DNA of 64,000 nt from Halobium salinum (lineage in GTDB: Archaea; Halobacteriota; Halobacteria; Halobacteriales; Haloferacaceae), in the NCBI RefSeq assembly GCF_026586625.1, contig NZ_JAODIW010000006.1:374996-438995 (forward strand). The letters run 5' to 3'. Positions 44,546 through 53,097 of the stretch are shown one piece after another (within the stretch, counting starts at the first letter, position 1; each line of letters opens with the position of its first letter). Both the position numbers and the translations under genes were made by a program. The notes beneath the pieces were generated by a model. That model did no database searches. It saw only the letters and a list, made by a program, of their open reading frames with translations, and was not told the origin of the DNA.

Positions 44546-45421
44546 TCAGTCCGAGCCCCGGAGCGCCTCGGCGACGACGGGTGCGGCGCTCACCACGCTC
44601 ACGTCGCGCTCGAGGGTGTCGGTACCGTAAATCGCCTCGACGCCGGCGCCCTCCAGTTTCGTGCGGGCGCTCGCCGCGAGTAGGGGGTGGACGCAGGTGA
44701 CGAAGACGCGGTCCGCGCCGCGCTCGCGGAGGACGGCGATGGACTCGCTCATCGTCGACCCGGTGGCGACGATGTCGTCGACGAGCACCACGTCCCGGTC
44801 CGCGACGGGGGCGTCGTTCGGTTCCACGGAGACCGCGCCGGTGTCGTAGTCGCGCTCCTTCACGAAGTAGTCCGTCTCGCCCGCGCCGTAGGTGTCGCGG
44901 ACGGTCGCCGCCAGTTCGATGGCTCCCTCGTCGGGCGAGAGAAAGAGCGGGTCGCCCAGGTCCGGGAGCGGCGCCGCGAGGCGGCCGGCGGCGTCGACCG
45001 TCTCGCAGGGGACGTCGAACGCCTCGCCGACGTCGGGTTCGTGCGGCGAGACGAGGACGGCACGGTCGGTGCCGGTCGACACCGCGCGAGCGACCGCCCG
45101 GGCGGACACCGGCTGGCCGGGCTTGAACGCCCGGTCCTGTCGGGCGTACCCCATGTACGGAATCACGGTGACGACTTCGCTCGCGCCGGCTTCGCGGGCG
45201 GCGTCCTGTAGCTGGAGCAGTTCGAGGTGCGCGTCGCTCGTCTGGGTCGCGGCGACGACGACGACCCGTTCGCCCTCGACTGCGGTCGCGTCGTCCTCGT
45301 CGACCGCGGCCATGAGTTCGCCGTCGGGGAACCGCCGGAAGGTCGGTTGCAGGAGTCGTTCCCCGGTCTCGCGGGCCAACTCGGCCGTGAGCGCCTGGGA
45401 CGTGGAGCCCGGAAGTATCAT
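44546..45421 (-). CDS. prs: Ribose-phosphate pyrophosphokinase (PRPP synthetase)
   Basis: 291 aa starting MILPGSTSQALTAELARETG. YMGYARQDRAFKPGQPVSAR is the flexible ATP-binding loop of class archaeal PRPP synthetases, and RDVVLVDDIVATGSTMSES is the PRPP-binding loop. It makes PRPP from ribose-5-phosphate and ATP for nucleotide, histidine and tryptophan synthesis. It ends 3 bases before the glycosylase gene. The length is usual for archaeal members. Confidence 0.95.
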   Translation of the reverse strand: MILPGSTSQALTAELARETGERLLQPTFRRFPDGELMAAVDEDDATAVEGERVVVVAATQTSDAHLELLQLQDAAREAGASEVVTVIPYMGYARQDRAFKPGQPVSARAVARAVSTGTDRAVLVSPHEPDVGEAFDVPCETVDAAGRLAAPLPDLGDPLFLSPDEGAIELAATVRDTYGAGETDYFVKERDYDTGAVSVEPNDAPVADRDVVLVDDIVATGSTMSESIAVLRERGADRVFVTCVHPLLAASARTKLEGAGVEAIYGTDTLERDVSVVSAAPVVAEALRGSD

Positions 45422-45552
45422 GCCCGAGTGCACTACGTCGCGGGTTAAACGAGTTACCGTCCGGGTCGCCCGCGGAGGTCGGTAGCGCAGTTCGGGGCGG
45501 TCCCGACGCCGGTTTCCGAACGGGACGGTCCCGGCGTCGGTCTCCGGACGAC

Positions 45553-46392
45553 TCAGCGCACCGCCAACCGCGCGACGCCCTCCAGACCCAGCGCCTGCGA
45601 GCGCCAGCCGTCGCCGGCGTCGACGAGGACGGTTCCGGCCTCGGTGACCGCGTAGCGCGCCTCGGTCGACAGGGCCACGTCGGCGACCGGTTCGTCGACG
45701 GGAAGGTCGTCGAGTTCGGTCCACTCGCCGTCGCCGTCGTCGGCGTACAGCATCTCCATCCCCGCCGCGAGCCCGCGGTCGCCGGCGGCGGCGACGGCGT
45801 AGCACTCCCCGTCGAGCAGGTCCATCCAGCCGTTGCCGAGTTTGAACAGCCCTTCGCTCGTCGCCGCCAGCGGAATCACGCCGCCCGCGCCGGCCACGTC
45901 CCGGGCGTCGTCCAGCCCGACGTGTTCGAGGTCGTCGTCGCCGACGCGGTAGACGCCGTCGGCGGTCGCGGCGAGCGGTCCGTCGATTTCCCGGACGGTG
46001 CCCGCGTCGCCGAGTTCGGCCCACTCGGCGTCGCCGTCGTCGGCGTCGGATTCGTTTCGTGCCACGACCGTCCCGTCCTTCTCCGCGACGAGCAGCCGCC
46101 CGTCGGCGTCGTAGGCCACGTCGACCGCCGGGCCGTACCCCGCGCTCTCGAACTCGATGCCCGCCTCCACGTCACCCCCCGGCCTCGCTTCGAGGACGTC
46201 CACGTCGGTCGCGACCGCGATGTGGCCCTCGTGGGTCGCGACGTCCCGCGCGGTGCAGCGGTGCGCGAGGGTGAACCCGCCGACGAGGTCGTCGGAGACG
46301 TCGACGACGACGACGCCGGTCTCGGTGGCGACCACTGCCTGGGTCTTCGTTCCCTTGTCGTCGTAGACGCGCTTCTCGTCGATACTGGTCAT
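45553..46392 (-). CDS. Haloarchaeal beta-propeller protein (HVO_0234 type)
   Basis: 279 aa with about six short repeats of the form T-x-x-G-V-x-x-V (TETGVVVVDVSDDLVGG, TADGVYRVGDDDLEHVG, TSEGLFKLGNGWMDLLDG). This is the layout of a small beta-propeller. It opens MTSIDEKRVYDDKGTKTQAV. I recognise it as the family next to PRPP synthetase in Haloferax; no reaction is known. There is no signal peptide. Confidence 0.85.
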   Translation of the reverse strand: MTSIDEKRVYDDKGTKTQAVVATETGVVVVDVSDDLVGGFTLAHRCTARDVATHEGHIAVATDVDVLEARPGGDVEAGIEFESAGYGPAVDVAYDADGRLLVAEKDGTVVARNESDADDGDAEWAELGDAGTVREIDGPLAATADGVYRVGDDDLEHVGLDDARDVAGAGGVIPLAATSEGLFKLGNGWMDLLDGECYAVAAAGDRGLAAGMEMLYADDGDGEWTELDDLPVDEPVADVALSTEARYAVTEAGTVLVDAGDGWRSQALGLEGVARLAVR

Positions 46393-46461
46393 TCTTGCTT
46401 TGGGGGTCTCGGTGGGGCGTCGAAAGTGTACCGGGCGCGGGTTCGGTCGGGTCGCTCGCGG

Positions 46462-46698
46462 TTACAGGTCCTCCTCGTCGTACGTGACCGTGACGGCCTC
46501 GCCGAACTCGTCGTGGACGGCCTCTACGGCCCGTTCGACGCACTCGGCTCTGCGGCCGCTGTTCGTCGTCGGGAACGTGCTCCGGCCGGGTTCGAGGGTG
46601 AAGCGCGTCCCGTCGGAGTGGACGCGGAACACGGCCTCGAAGCCGCCGTGGTCCGGGTGCTCGTCGTGGACGGTGTAGAAGTGGGGGTTGTCGGGCAT
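46462..46698 (-). CDS. Small conserved haloarchaeal protein, function unknown
   Basis: 78 aa starting MPDNPHFYTVHDEHPDHGGF, rich in His, Glu and Asp. RFTLEPGRSTFPTTNSGRR and the helix ECVERAVEAVHDEFG follow, with an acidic tail YDEEDL. It could be a small alpha/beta domain. It precedes the beta-propeller gene by 69 bases on the same strand. No family is recognised. Confidence 0.7.
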   Translation of the reverse strand: MPDNPHFYTVHDEHPDHGGFEAVFRVHSDGTRFTLEPGRSTFPTTNSGRRAECVERAVEAVHDEFGEAVTVTYDEEDL

Positions 46699-46903
46699 TT
46701 TCGGTGTGGTTCGTACTCGGTGGGTCGGTGTCAGTGTATGGTTCGTTCCAGATGTGTTCGTTGTGACTCGGACGAGTAGGAAATCCCGGAGGCGTTTCGC
46801 GTCAAAGGGGGCGGAGAGACGTGACATCCGCGTTGTGCCTCGCCGCAGTTCGGTGCGAGACCGAGCGAAAAGACCTTGTCCCGAATTCATGAGCTCTCTA
46901 GAC

Positions 46904-47815
46904 ATGTCTCAGCGAGTACTCGTCATGGGGGACCACCACGGTGACACGGAATCACTACGGCGATTACTCGACGACGTAAACGGGGAGACATTCGACTTCG
47001 CCGTTCACGTCGGTGATTTCACCAATGCGGTGCGCCAAGGCCGACAGGCGGCCGTACGGCAACTCCGGGAGGTCGAGCCGTATCTCGAGAGGATTGCCGA
47101 CCGGACGCGGCACGACCTCGTGTGGGTGTACGGCAACCGAGACTACTTCGGCGATTTCGAGTACGATCTCCAGGTCGGAACGCGGATTCCCAAGGAAGGC
47201 TGCGTCAGGGTCGGCGGGCAGCGGTTCACGAACTCACCAGCGGCTGTCGAGTCCGACGTCATTCTCGTCACGCATATGGAGACGTGGCGGTTGCTCGACC
47301 ACTTCAATGGGCGGGCGCATCTCTGCGGTAATACCCATCTCGGCCGATACAAAGGTCGACGCCTCAACTCCGGATTCCTCCAGTACACACACCGAGAAAC
47401 GGGTGAGCAAACGTTCGGGGGCTACTTCGTCGTCGAGATTACGGAGACGCCGCCGTTCGACGTTGAGATGCGATGCATCGGCAACCTCAACCGATTCGAG
47501 TGTGATCGCCACCGGGAACGCGGCGTCCAGTTTCAGTCCGCCTTTGAGGAGTGTATGTACTGTGCCGACTCCCGGATTCTCATGCGAGAGATGACTGCTT
47601 CAGCGTTCTATGGCCTCACACACGGTGCCAACCGGGGAACCGTCACCGACAGGATGCTTGCTGACGCTGCAGTCGATTTGTGGGACGAGCCACCGGTCGA
47701 GTTCCGTGGACAATTCGAGACGTATCTCGACGGAATCGAAACCGATCGCTACGCACCGCTCGCGCGAACCGGCGACGGGAAACTCGCTCTTGCCGACGAG
47801 AGCTACGCGTATTGA
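46904..47815 (+). CDS. Calcineurin-like metallophosphoesterase with possible C-terminal zinc module
   Basis: 303 aa. The phosphoesterase part begins at once: MSQRVLVMGDHHGDTESLRR, then VHVGDFTN, VYGNRD, VTHMETWRL and LCGNTHLGRYKG. These are the metal-binding motifs of YfcE-type enzymes, with GNRD and GNTH in place of GNHD and GHTH. After residue about 195 an extra domain has FECDRH and, 20 residues later, CMYC, a C/H set that could bind zinc. The gene is AT-richer than its neighbours. ATG at 46889 is an alternative start. No partner gene is adjacent. Confidence 0.82.
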   Translation: MSQRVLVMGDHHGDTESLRRLLDDVNGETFDFAVHVGDFTNAVRQGRQAAVRQLREVEPYLERIADRTRHDLVWVYGNRDYFGDFEYDLQVGTRIPKEGCVRVGGQRFTNSPAAVESDVILVTHMETWRLLDHFNGRAHLCGNTHLGRYKGRRLNSGFLQYTHRETGEQTFGGYFVVEITETPPFDVEMRCIGNLNRFECDRHRERGVQFQSAFEECMYCADSRILMREMTASAFYGLTHGANRGTVTDRMLADAAVDLWDEPPVEFRGQFETYLDGIETDRYAPLARTGDGKLALADESYAY

Positions 47816-47966
47816 ACGAAACTGGGTCGTGACCCAGAAGACCCGCTTAGTGGGCAATGATAGCAAAATAGTGTTGTTTGCTGAACTCGCGGCACGAGTC
47901 CAGGAGCCGAGTCACGTTGAGTCCGGTCGAAACAAAGTACTTTTCTTCGAGCGTTGGTCAGACTGA

Positions 47967-48152
47967 CTCAGTTCCAAGACTCAGAGCGTGTATTCGGCGA
48001 ACCAACGAGAGAGAGGAGGGGGAGGGAACGCCCTCTGTGCCTCTGACAGTAGCATTCCGGCGTCTGCCCGCGTTCCAATGCGGGCTTACGAGCCTATGTT
48101 GCCCAAAAATATATCTTTGTTTGAGGATCCGGGTGACACTCGTGTCAACTAG
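47967..48152 (+). pseudogene. Possible tail of a decayed gene
   Basis: An open frame without start ends in TAG at 48150. Its later part reads SSIPASARVPMRAYEPMLPK and then NISLFEDPGDTRVN, with composition more like protein than like shadow noise. I do not recognise the family; it could be the end of a transposase or island gene. Weakly supported. Confidence 0.22.
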
Positions 48153-48229
48153 AATATACCGTAGACTCGCGGCACGTCTCTGGAAGCTGATTCACTCGGC
48201 AAGCAGCTGAAAACATACGGGGTACAACG

Positions 48230-48735
48230 CTCTCGAAAGCCCCCGCTCGCTCAACTCGGGAGGCTCGTTGCGCTCCTCACCCTCGCTTCGCTCGGGTTGC
48301 GGTGCTTACGTCGTCCCGAGAAGCCTCCGGCTTCTCGTGGGCTCACGAGAGCTTTGCTCTCGTGAACGCCTGCCGTCGCTGAGCGAGCGGCCCCTTTCGG
48401 AGCCCCACCCACAGCACCGCCACACCCTCCCCAGCCGATTCACTCGGTCGCTACGCTCCTCGTTCATCCCTCGCACGGATGCGCCGCGGACGCAGCCGCG
48501 GCGGCGCGCGCCGACAGCCCCTCCATGGACTGTCGGTTCGCGCGAGGGACCGCGACTGACCTCCGTGTCAGCCACCGGAGGCTGGGGAGGTGTGAGGCCG
48601 GGCGGTACTGGGCTGGCCTGGTGGACTTGGAGAGGGCGAACGCTCTCGCGCGGTTGCTGGCGAAGCAAGCACCGCAGCGAGCGAAGCGAGTGAGGAGCAC
48701 AGCGAGTCAGAACCGGGGAGAGCGCGAGAGCTTTG
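48230..48735. repeat. Nested palindromic repeat containing copy B
   Basis: The outer arms are inverted copies of one another: the left arm around 48268-48315 (CTCACCCTCGCTTCGCTCGG, then TTGCGGTGCTTACG) pairs with the right arm around 48660-48705 (GCAAGCACCGCAGCGAGCG). Inside are further hairpins such as GAGAAGCC/GGCTTCTC. The core at 48426-48590 is listed separately. Similar arms recur near 54510-54650. Confidence 0.65.
48426..48590 (+). repeat. Structured palindromic repeat, copy B
   Basis: 165 bases bounded by CCTCCCCAGCC and GGCTGGGGAGG, as in copy A at 16385. Inner stem TCCCTCGC/GCGAGGGA (48467 and 48542), hairpins CGCCGCGG/CCGCGGCG (48482-48503) and CCGACAG/CTGTCGG (48511-48536), and hairpin CTGAC/GTCAG with loop CTCCGT (48556-48571). 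Stem sequences differ from copy A but pairing is kept. Confidence 0.75.
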
Positions 48736-48855
48736 CTGGGCCGCTGTCCCGGTATCGGCTTGTCGGTCCCCCAACTCGCCTCCAACCGAAGCGATACGCA
48801 CGAAAAGGACAGCCTTCAAGCGACCCACCACACAACTACTCACTCAACTAAACCC

Positions 48856-50151
48856 ATGTACGACCGCCTCAAGGGCTTCCGCGACTTCTACCCCGAGGAG
48901 ATGGGGTCGCGTCGCGAGGTCATCGACACCATGGAGGGCGTCGCCGCGCGCTACGGCTTCCGCGAGGTCGGCACCCCGGCGCTCGAACGCACCCAGATGT
49001 ACGTCGACAAATCCGGCGAGGAGATCGTCGACGAGCTGTACACCTTCACCGACAAGGGCGGCCGCGAGGTCGCGCTCACCCCCGAACTCACGCCGACCGT
49101 CGCCCGGATGGTCGTCGCGAAGCAACAGGAGCTCTCGAAGCCCATCAAGTGGGTGTCGACGCGCCCGTTCTGGCGCTACGAGCAGGTCCAGCAGGGGCGC
49201 TTCCGCGAGTTCTACCAGACCAACGTCGACATCTTCGGCTCCTCGGACCCCGCCGCCGACGCCGAGATTCTCGCCTTCGCCGCCGACGCGCTCACCGAAC
49301 TCGGCCTCACGGGCGACGACTTCGAGTTCCGCGTCTCCCACCGCGACATTCTCGGCGGCCTCCTCTCGGCGTTCGATTCGGACGTGGACGCCCGGAACGC
49401 CATCCGCGCGGTCGACAAGCGCGCGAAGGTCGACGAGACGGAGTACATGCGCCTGCTCGAATCGGCGGGGCTCACCGACTCGCAGGCCCAGCAGTTCGAC
49501 GACCTCATCGCCGCCGGCGACCTCGACGCCATCGCCGAGTTCGGCGACGAGGACCTCGCCGCCGCCGTGGAGAACCTCCGGAACGTCCTCGACGCGGCGG
49601 AGGACTTCGGCGCGGGCGAGTTCTGCTCGCTCTCCCTGACGACGGCCCGCGGCCTCGACTACTACACCGGCGTGGTCTTCGAGTGCTTCGACTCCACCGG
49701 CGAGGTCTCCCGGGCCGTCTTCGGCGGCGGGCGCTACGACGACCTCATCGAATCCTTCGGCGGCCAGCCGACCCCCGCGGTCGGCGTCGCACCGGGCCAC
49801 GCCCCGCTCCAGCTCCTGCTCCAGCGCGCCGGCGTCTGGCCCGAGGAGGAACTCGTCACCGACTACTACGTCCTCCAGGTCGGCGATACGCGCCCCGTCG
49901 CCGCCCGCGTCGCTCGCGACCTCCGGGCGACGGGGAACGTCGTCGAGACCGACGTAGCCGGGCGCTCCTTCGGCGCGCAGATGTCGTACGCCGACTCGGT
50001 GGGCGCCGAGACGGTCGTCATCGTCGGCGAGCAGGACTTGGAGAACGACGAGGTGACGGTCAAGGAGATGGCCTCCGGCGAACAGACGACCGCACCCGTG
50101 GACGACTTCCCGGGCGACCGTGACGCGCCGACGTACGACGACTACGCGTAA
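48856..50151 (+). CDS. hisS: Histidyl-tRNA synthetase
   Basis: 431 aa. It begins MYDRLKGFRDFYPEEMGSRR and has motif 1 around YGFREVGTPALERTQMYVDK, motif 2 with RPFWRYEQVQQGRFREFYQ, and the histidine-specific TARGLDYYTGVVFE and GGGRYDDLIESFGG. A C-terminal anticodon-binding domain follows (YYVLQVGDTRPVAARVARDL). It charges tRNA-His in the cytoplasm. The start at 48856 is set by the conserved opening. A repeat-rich 1 kb gap lies upstream. Confidence 0.97.
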   Translation: MYDRLKGFRDFYPEEMGSRREVIDTMEGVAARYGFREVGTPALERTQMYVDKSGEEIVDELYTFTDKGGREVALTPELTPTVARMVVAKQQELSKPIKWVSTRPFWRYEQVQQGRFREFYQTNVDIFGSSDPAADAEILAFAADALTELGLTGDDFEFRVSHRDILGGLLSAFDSDVDARNAIRAVDKRAKVDETEYMRLLESAGLTDSQAQQFDDLIAAGDLDAIAEFGDEDLAAAVENLRNVLDAAEDFGAGEFCSLSLTTARGLDYYTGVVFECFDSTGEVSRAVFGGGRYDDLIESFGGQPTPAVGVAPGHAPLQLLLQRAGVWPEEELVTDYYVLQVGDTRPVAARVARDLRATGNVVETDVAGRSFGAQMSYADSVGAETVVIVGEQDLENDEVTVKEMASGEQTTAPVDDFPGDRDAPTYDDYA

Positions 50152-50188
50152 CGGAACTCGCCCGTAGCGCCACGTCCCGGGGGGCTCG

Positions 50189-50194
50189 CTTATT
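50189..50194 (+). promoter_or_regulatory. TATA box for the first UspA gene
   Basis: CTTATT lies 25-30 bases before the ATG at 50219, which implies a leaderless mRNA. Confidence 0.5.
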
Positions 50195-50218
50195 CCTCCA
50201 GCGCCCGTCTGTGTTATC

Positions 50219-50713
50219 ATGTACCAGGATATCGTCGTCCCCACCGACGGGAGCGGCCCGTCCGAGCGCGCCGTCGCGCACGCCATCGACCTGGCGACGC
50301 GCTACGACGCCCGGCTCCACGCGCTGTACGTGGTCGACGTGGACGCCCTCGGCCCCGTCGACTTCGACGCGAGTCGCATCGTCGGCGGGCTGGAGGCGGA
50401 GGGCGACGCCGTGACCGACCGGGTCGTCGACGCCGCCGAGGCCGCCGGCGTCCGCGTCCGGAAGGCCATCGTCGACGGCTCCCCCGCCGAGGCCATCGTC
50501 GACTACGTCGCGGCCGAAGGAGCCGACCTCGTGGTGATGGGCACCCACGGGCGTCGTGGACTCGACCGGTTCCTCCTCGGGAGCGTCACCGAGCGCGTCC
50601 TCCGAACCGCACCGGTGCCGGTCCTCGTCGTCCGCGTCGCCGAGTCGACGGACGAGGGAGCGGAGGCGGCGGCGACGGAGGCCACCGAACCGACCGACGA
50701 ACCCCCGGCGTAA
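50219..50713 (+). CDS. Universal stress protein UspA (first of three)
   Basis: 164 aa, a single UspA domain: [20 protein letters not shown] at the start and [20 protein letters not shown], the ATP-binding loop G-x2-G-x9-G-S. The C-terminal 20 residues are an acidic Ala/Glu/Thr tail. It is the first of three uspA genes in a row, 73 and 3 bases apart. UspA proteins respond to stress; the exact role in haloarchaea is open. Confidence 0.92.
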   Translation: MYQDIVVPTDGSGPSERAVAHAIDLATRYDARLHALYVVDVDALGPVDFDASRIVGGLEAEGDAVTDRVVDAAEAAGVRVRKAIVDGSPAEAIVDYVAAEGADLVVMGTHGRRGLDRFLLGSVTERVLRTAPVPVLVVRVAESTDEGAEAAATEATEPTDEPPA

Positions 50714-50786
50714 CCGACCCGGTTTCCACTCGCGCCCCTGACCGACCCCCACCGCTATGGTCGTCCGGAGCGTACCGCCTTCGGAC

Positions 50787-51236
50787 ATGTACGAGCATAT
50801 CCTCCTCCCCACCGACGGGAGCGAGTCCGCCGAGGCCGCCATCGACCACGCTATCGACCTCGCCGTACGCTACGACGCGACGCTGCACGTCCTCTACGTC
50901 GTCGACACCGCCGCGTTCGGCGACCTCCCCCACGACACGAGCGTCGTCCTCGAGGGGTTCGAGGAGGTGGGTCGTGCGGCGGTCGAACGCGTCGCCGACC
51001 GCGCCCGCGAGACCGGCGTCCCGGTCGAGACCGACCTCGTCCACGGCTTGCCGCGGGACGAGATCGTCGACTACGTCGAGGCGGAAGGAATCGACCTCGT
51101 GGTGATGGGCACCCACGGTCGGACGGGGCTGGGCCGGATGGTCCTCGGGAGCACCACCGAACGCGTCGTCCGGCGCTCGCCCGTCCCGGTCGTCACCGTC
51201 CGACATCCGGAATCGAACATCCGGTCCCCGGAGTGA
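50787..51236 (+). CDS. Universal stress protein UspA (second of three)
   Basis: 149 aa: MYEHILLPTDGSESAEAAID and [20 protein letters not shown]. It keeps the ATP-binding loop. ATG at 50787 is chosen because it matches the start of its neighbours; the earlier ATG at 50757 lies 30 bases upstream and adds ten atypical residues. It is followed after 3 bases by the third copy, so the last two are one transcript. Confidence 0.9.
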   Translation: MYEHILLPTDGSESAEAAIDHAIDLAVRYDATLHVLYVVDTAAFGDLPHDTSVVLEGFEEVGRAAVERVADRARETGVPVETDLVHGLPRDEIVDYVEAEGIDLVVMGTHGRTGLGRMVLGSTTERVVRRSPVPVVTVRHPESNIRSPE

Positions 51237-51239
51237 GCC

Positions 51240-51704
51240 GTGTACGACCAGATTCTCGTCCCCACCGACGGAAGCGAGGCGGCCGAGGCCGCCTTCGCCC
51301 ACGCCTTCGACCTCGCGAGCCGGTACGACGCGACGGTCCACGCGCTGTACGTCGTCGACACCGCGATGTACAGTTCACTCGACGCCCGCACGGACCTCGT
51401 CATCGACGCCCTCAGCGAACAGGGAGAACACGCCGTCGACGCAGTTCGCGACCGGGGGGAGACCGCCGGCGTCCCGGTCGTCGAGGACGTGGTCCGAGGC
51501 TCCCCCGCGAAGGCTATCCTCGGCTACGTCGAGCAGGAAGGAATCGACCTCGTGGTGATGGGCACCCACGGCCGGCGCGGCCTCGACCGACTCGTCCTCG
51601 GCAGTGTCACCGAGCGCGTCCTCCGCTCCTCGCCGGCCCCGGTGATGGTCGTTCAGGGGACGCGGCCGGGTTCGCGCGACGCCGAGGACGAGGACGAGCA
51701 GTAG
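51240..51704 (+). CDS. Universal stress protein UspA (third of three)
   Basis: 154 aa from GTG 51240: MYDQILVPTDGSEAAEAAFA and [20 protein letters not shown] with the ATP-binding loop intact, then an acidic tail (DAEDEDEQ). It is more similar to the first copy than to the second in the ATP loop (RRGLDR). The three genes look like a local duplication. Confidence 0.9.
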   Translation: MYDQILVPTDGSEAAEAAFAHAFDLASRYDATVHALYVVDTAMYSSLDARTDLVIDALSEQGEHAVDAVRDRGETAGVPVVEDVVRGSPAKAILGYVEQEGIDLVVMGTHGRRGLDRLVLGSVTERVLRSSPAPVMVVQGTRPGSRDAEDEDEQ

Positions 51705-51788
51705 TCCGAGACGGCCGGTAGCCAGGGGCAACCAGTGGCGGCGCCGAAAGCGGAGCTTTCAGGCCCCTTCCCGGCCGACACTCGGTCG

Positions 51789-52688
51789 ATGTCGCGCCGG
51801 GCCTTCCGTATCGCCTACGACGGCCGCCCGTACTACGGCTTCCAGCGCCAGCCCGACGTGCCCACCGTCGAAGGCGTCCTCTTCGACACCCTCGACCGAC
51901 TGGGCGTCCACGACCCCGACGACCACCGCCCGAGCGGCTACGCCGCCGCCGGACGCACCGACGCCGGCGTCTCCGCGCTCGCCCAGACCGTCGCGCTCGA
52001 CGCCCCGGAGTGGCTGACGCCGCGGGCGTTCAACTCCGGGCTTCCCGGCGAGATTCGGGCGTGGGCGAGCGCCGAGGCACCCGCGGAGTTCCACGCGACC
52101 CACGACGCCACCCGCCGCGAGTACGTCTACCATCTCTACGCGCCCGCGAGCGACGATGCCGGCGCCGACCCCGAACTCGGAGGCAGCGTCGGGGGCGGCG
52201 TCGACGACGACCGCGTCCGGGCCGCCCTCGACGCCCTCTCCGGCGAGCACGACTTCGACCGTCTCACCCCCGACGACCGCCTCACGGAGCGTCGAATCGA
52301 GGCGTCGGCGACCCGCGAGGGCGACTTCCTCGCCGTCCGCGTCGCCGCCGACGGCTTCCCTCGGGGGCTGGTCCGCCGACTCGTCACGCTCGCGCGGGCG
52401 GTCGGCACCGGCGACGCCGACCTCGCGCGCGTCGAGTCGCTGCTCGGGGACGGACCGATTCGCGGCCGGGAGGGCGTCGCCGCCGCCCCAGCCACACCCC
52501 TCGTCCTGACCGACGTGTCGTACCCCGACCTCGACTTCACCGCCGACGAGGACGCGGCCGAGAGCGCCCGCGAGGCGTTCGGCGAGCGCCACGTGGAGGG
52601 GCGTGTCGCCGGCCGCGTCGCCGGCGCGATTCGGATGGGAATTCGAGACGGAGCCCCCGCCGCCGAGGGGGATACCGAGACCCACTAG
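51789..52688 (+). CDS. truA: tRNA pseudouridine(38-40) synthase TruA
   Basis: 299 aa. AFRIAYDGRPYYGFQRQPDV opens the protein and AAGRTDAGVSALAQTVALDA contains the catalytic Asp motif GRTDAGV. FHATHDATRREYVYHLYAPA and GDFLAVRVAADGFPRGLVRR are typical of archaeal TruA. It forms pseudouridine in the anticodon arm of tRNAs. The start at 51789 follows from the conserved N-terminus. Confidence 0.95.
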   Translation: MSRRAFRIAYDGRPYYGFQRQPDVPTVEGVLFDTLDRLGVHDPDDHRPSGYAAAGRTDAGVSALAQTVALDAPEWLTPRAFNSGLPGEIRAWASAEAPAEFHATHDATRREYVYHLYAPASDDAGADPELGGSVGGGVDDDRVRAALDALSGEHDFDRLTPDDRLTERRIEASATREGDFLAVRVAADGFPRGLVRRLVTLARAVGTGDADLARVESLLGDGPIRGREGVAAAPATPLVLTDVSYPDLDFTADEDAAESAREAFGERHVEGRVAGRVAGAIRMGIRDGAPAAEGDTETH

Positions 52689-52803
52689 CGGTCGGGAGCG
52701 GTGGAGTCGGCTCGTAGCAAGAACGTCGTAGCCAAAGCGTGAGACGCGCGTACGAGCTACGAGGCGGTGCCGTTCGACGACGGGGTGCTCACCGACCGAC
52801 GGG

Positions 52804-52809
52804 TTTATT
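52804..52809 (+). promoter_or_regulatory. TATA box for the small membrane protein
   Basis: TTTATT lies 24-29 bases before ATG 52833, so transcription starts at the codon itself and the mRNA is leaderless. Confidence 0.55.
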
Positions 52810-52832
52810 CCTCATCGATTCTCGTCGGTCCT

Positions 52833-53093
52833 ATGAACAGAGACGCCCTCGTCTCGCAGGCCGGCAGTCGGCTGTTCGTCGGCCTGCTCCTCCTCGTCGT
52901 CGGCAACGTGCTCGCCGGCGCGCTCGGAAGTTACGTCGCGGTCAGCGTCGGCGACTCCACCGGCGCCGTCCTCGGACTGCTCGCGTACCTCCTCGCCGTC
53001 GCGCCCGTCCTCTACGTCGCCGCGGAGCGTCTCGCCAGCGCCTTCTGGGTCGTCGCCGAGGGAGCGGTCCACGCCGCGAACGGCGCGAACTGA
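52833..53093 (+). CDS. Small haloarchaeal membrane protein
   Basis: 86 aa with two membrane helices (GSRLFVGLLLLVVGNVLAGA and TGAVLGLLAYLLAVAPVLYV). The start MNRDALVSQ at 52833 agrees with the TATA box 24 bases upstream. The C-terminus is short and polar. Function is unknown. It converges on the M28 peptidase gene, with only 4 bases between the stops. Confidence 0.7.
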   Translation: MNRDALVSQAGSRLFVGLLLLVVGNVLAGALGSYVAVSVGDSTGAVLGLLAYLLAVAPVLYVAAERLASAFWVVAEGAVHAANGAN

Positions 53094-53097
53094 GGGA

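Larger units (their letters stand above)
47816..48855. other. 1 kb intergenic region with relics and nested palindromes
   Basis: 47816-48200 is AT-richer and has a possible coding relic, a GCCCGC/GCGGGC hairpin (48066-48085) and two imperfect copies of a stretch containing CTCGCGGCACG (about 47884 and 48170). 48230-48735 is a large GC-rich nested palindrome that includes repeat copy B. The rest is the hisS promoter region. Confidence 0.6.

Noticed and set aside
48066-48085. H/ACA guide RNA at the GCCCGC/GCGGGC hairpin
   Set aside because: No ACA box at the right distance and no internal guide pocket could be seen.
48426-48590. RNase P RNA or SRP RNA
   Set aside because: None of the conserved sequence blocks of those RNAs was seen, and a second copy exists at 16385.
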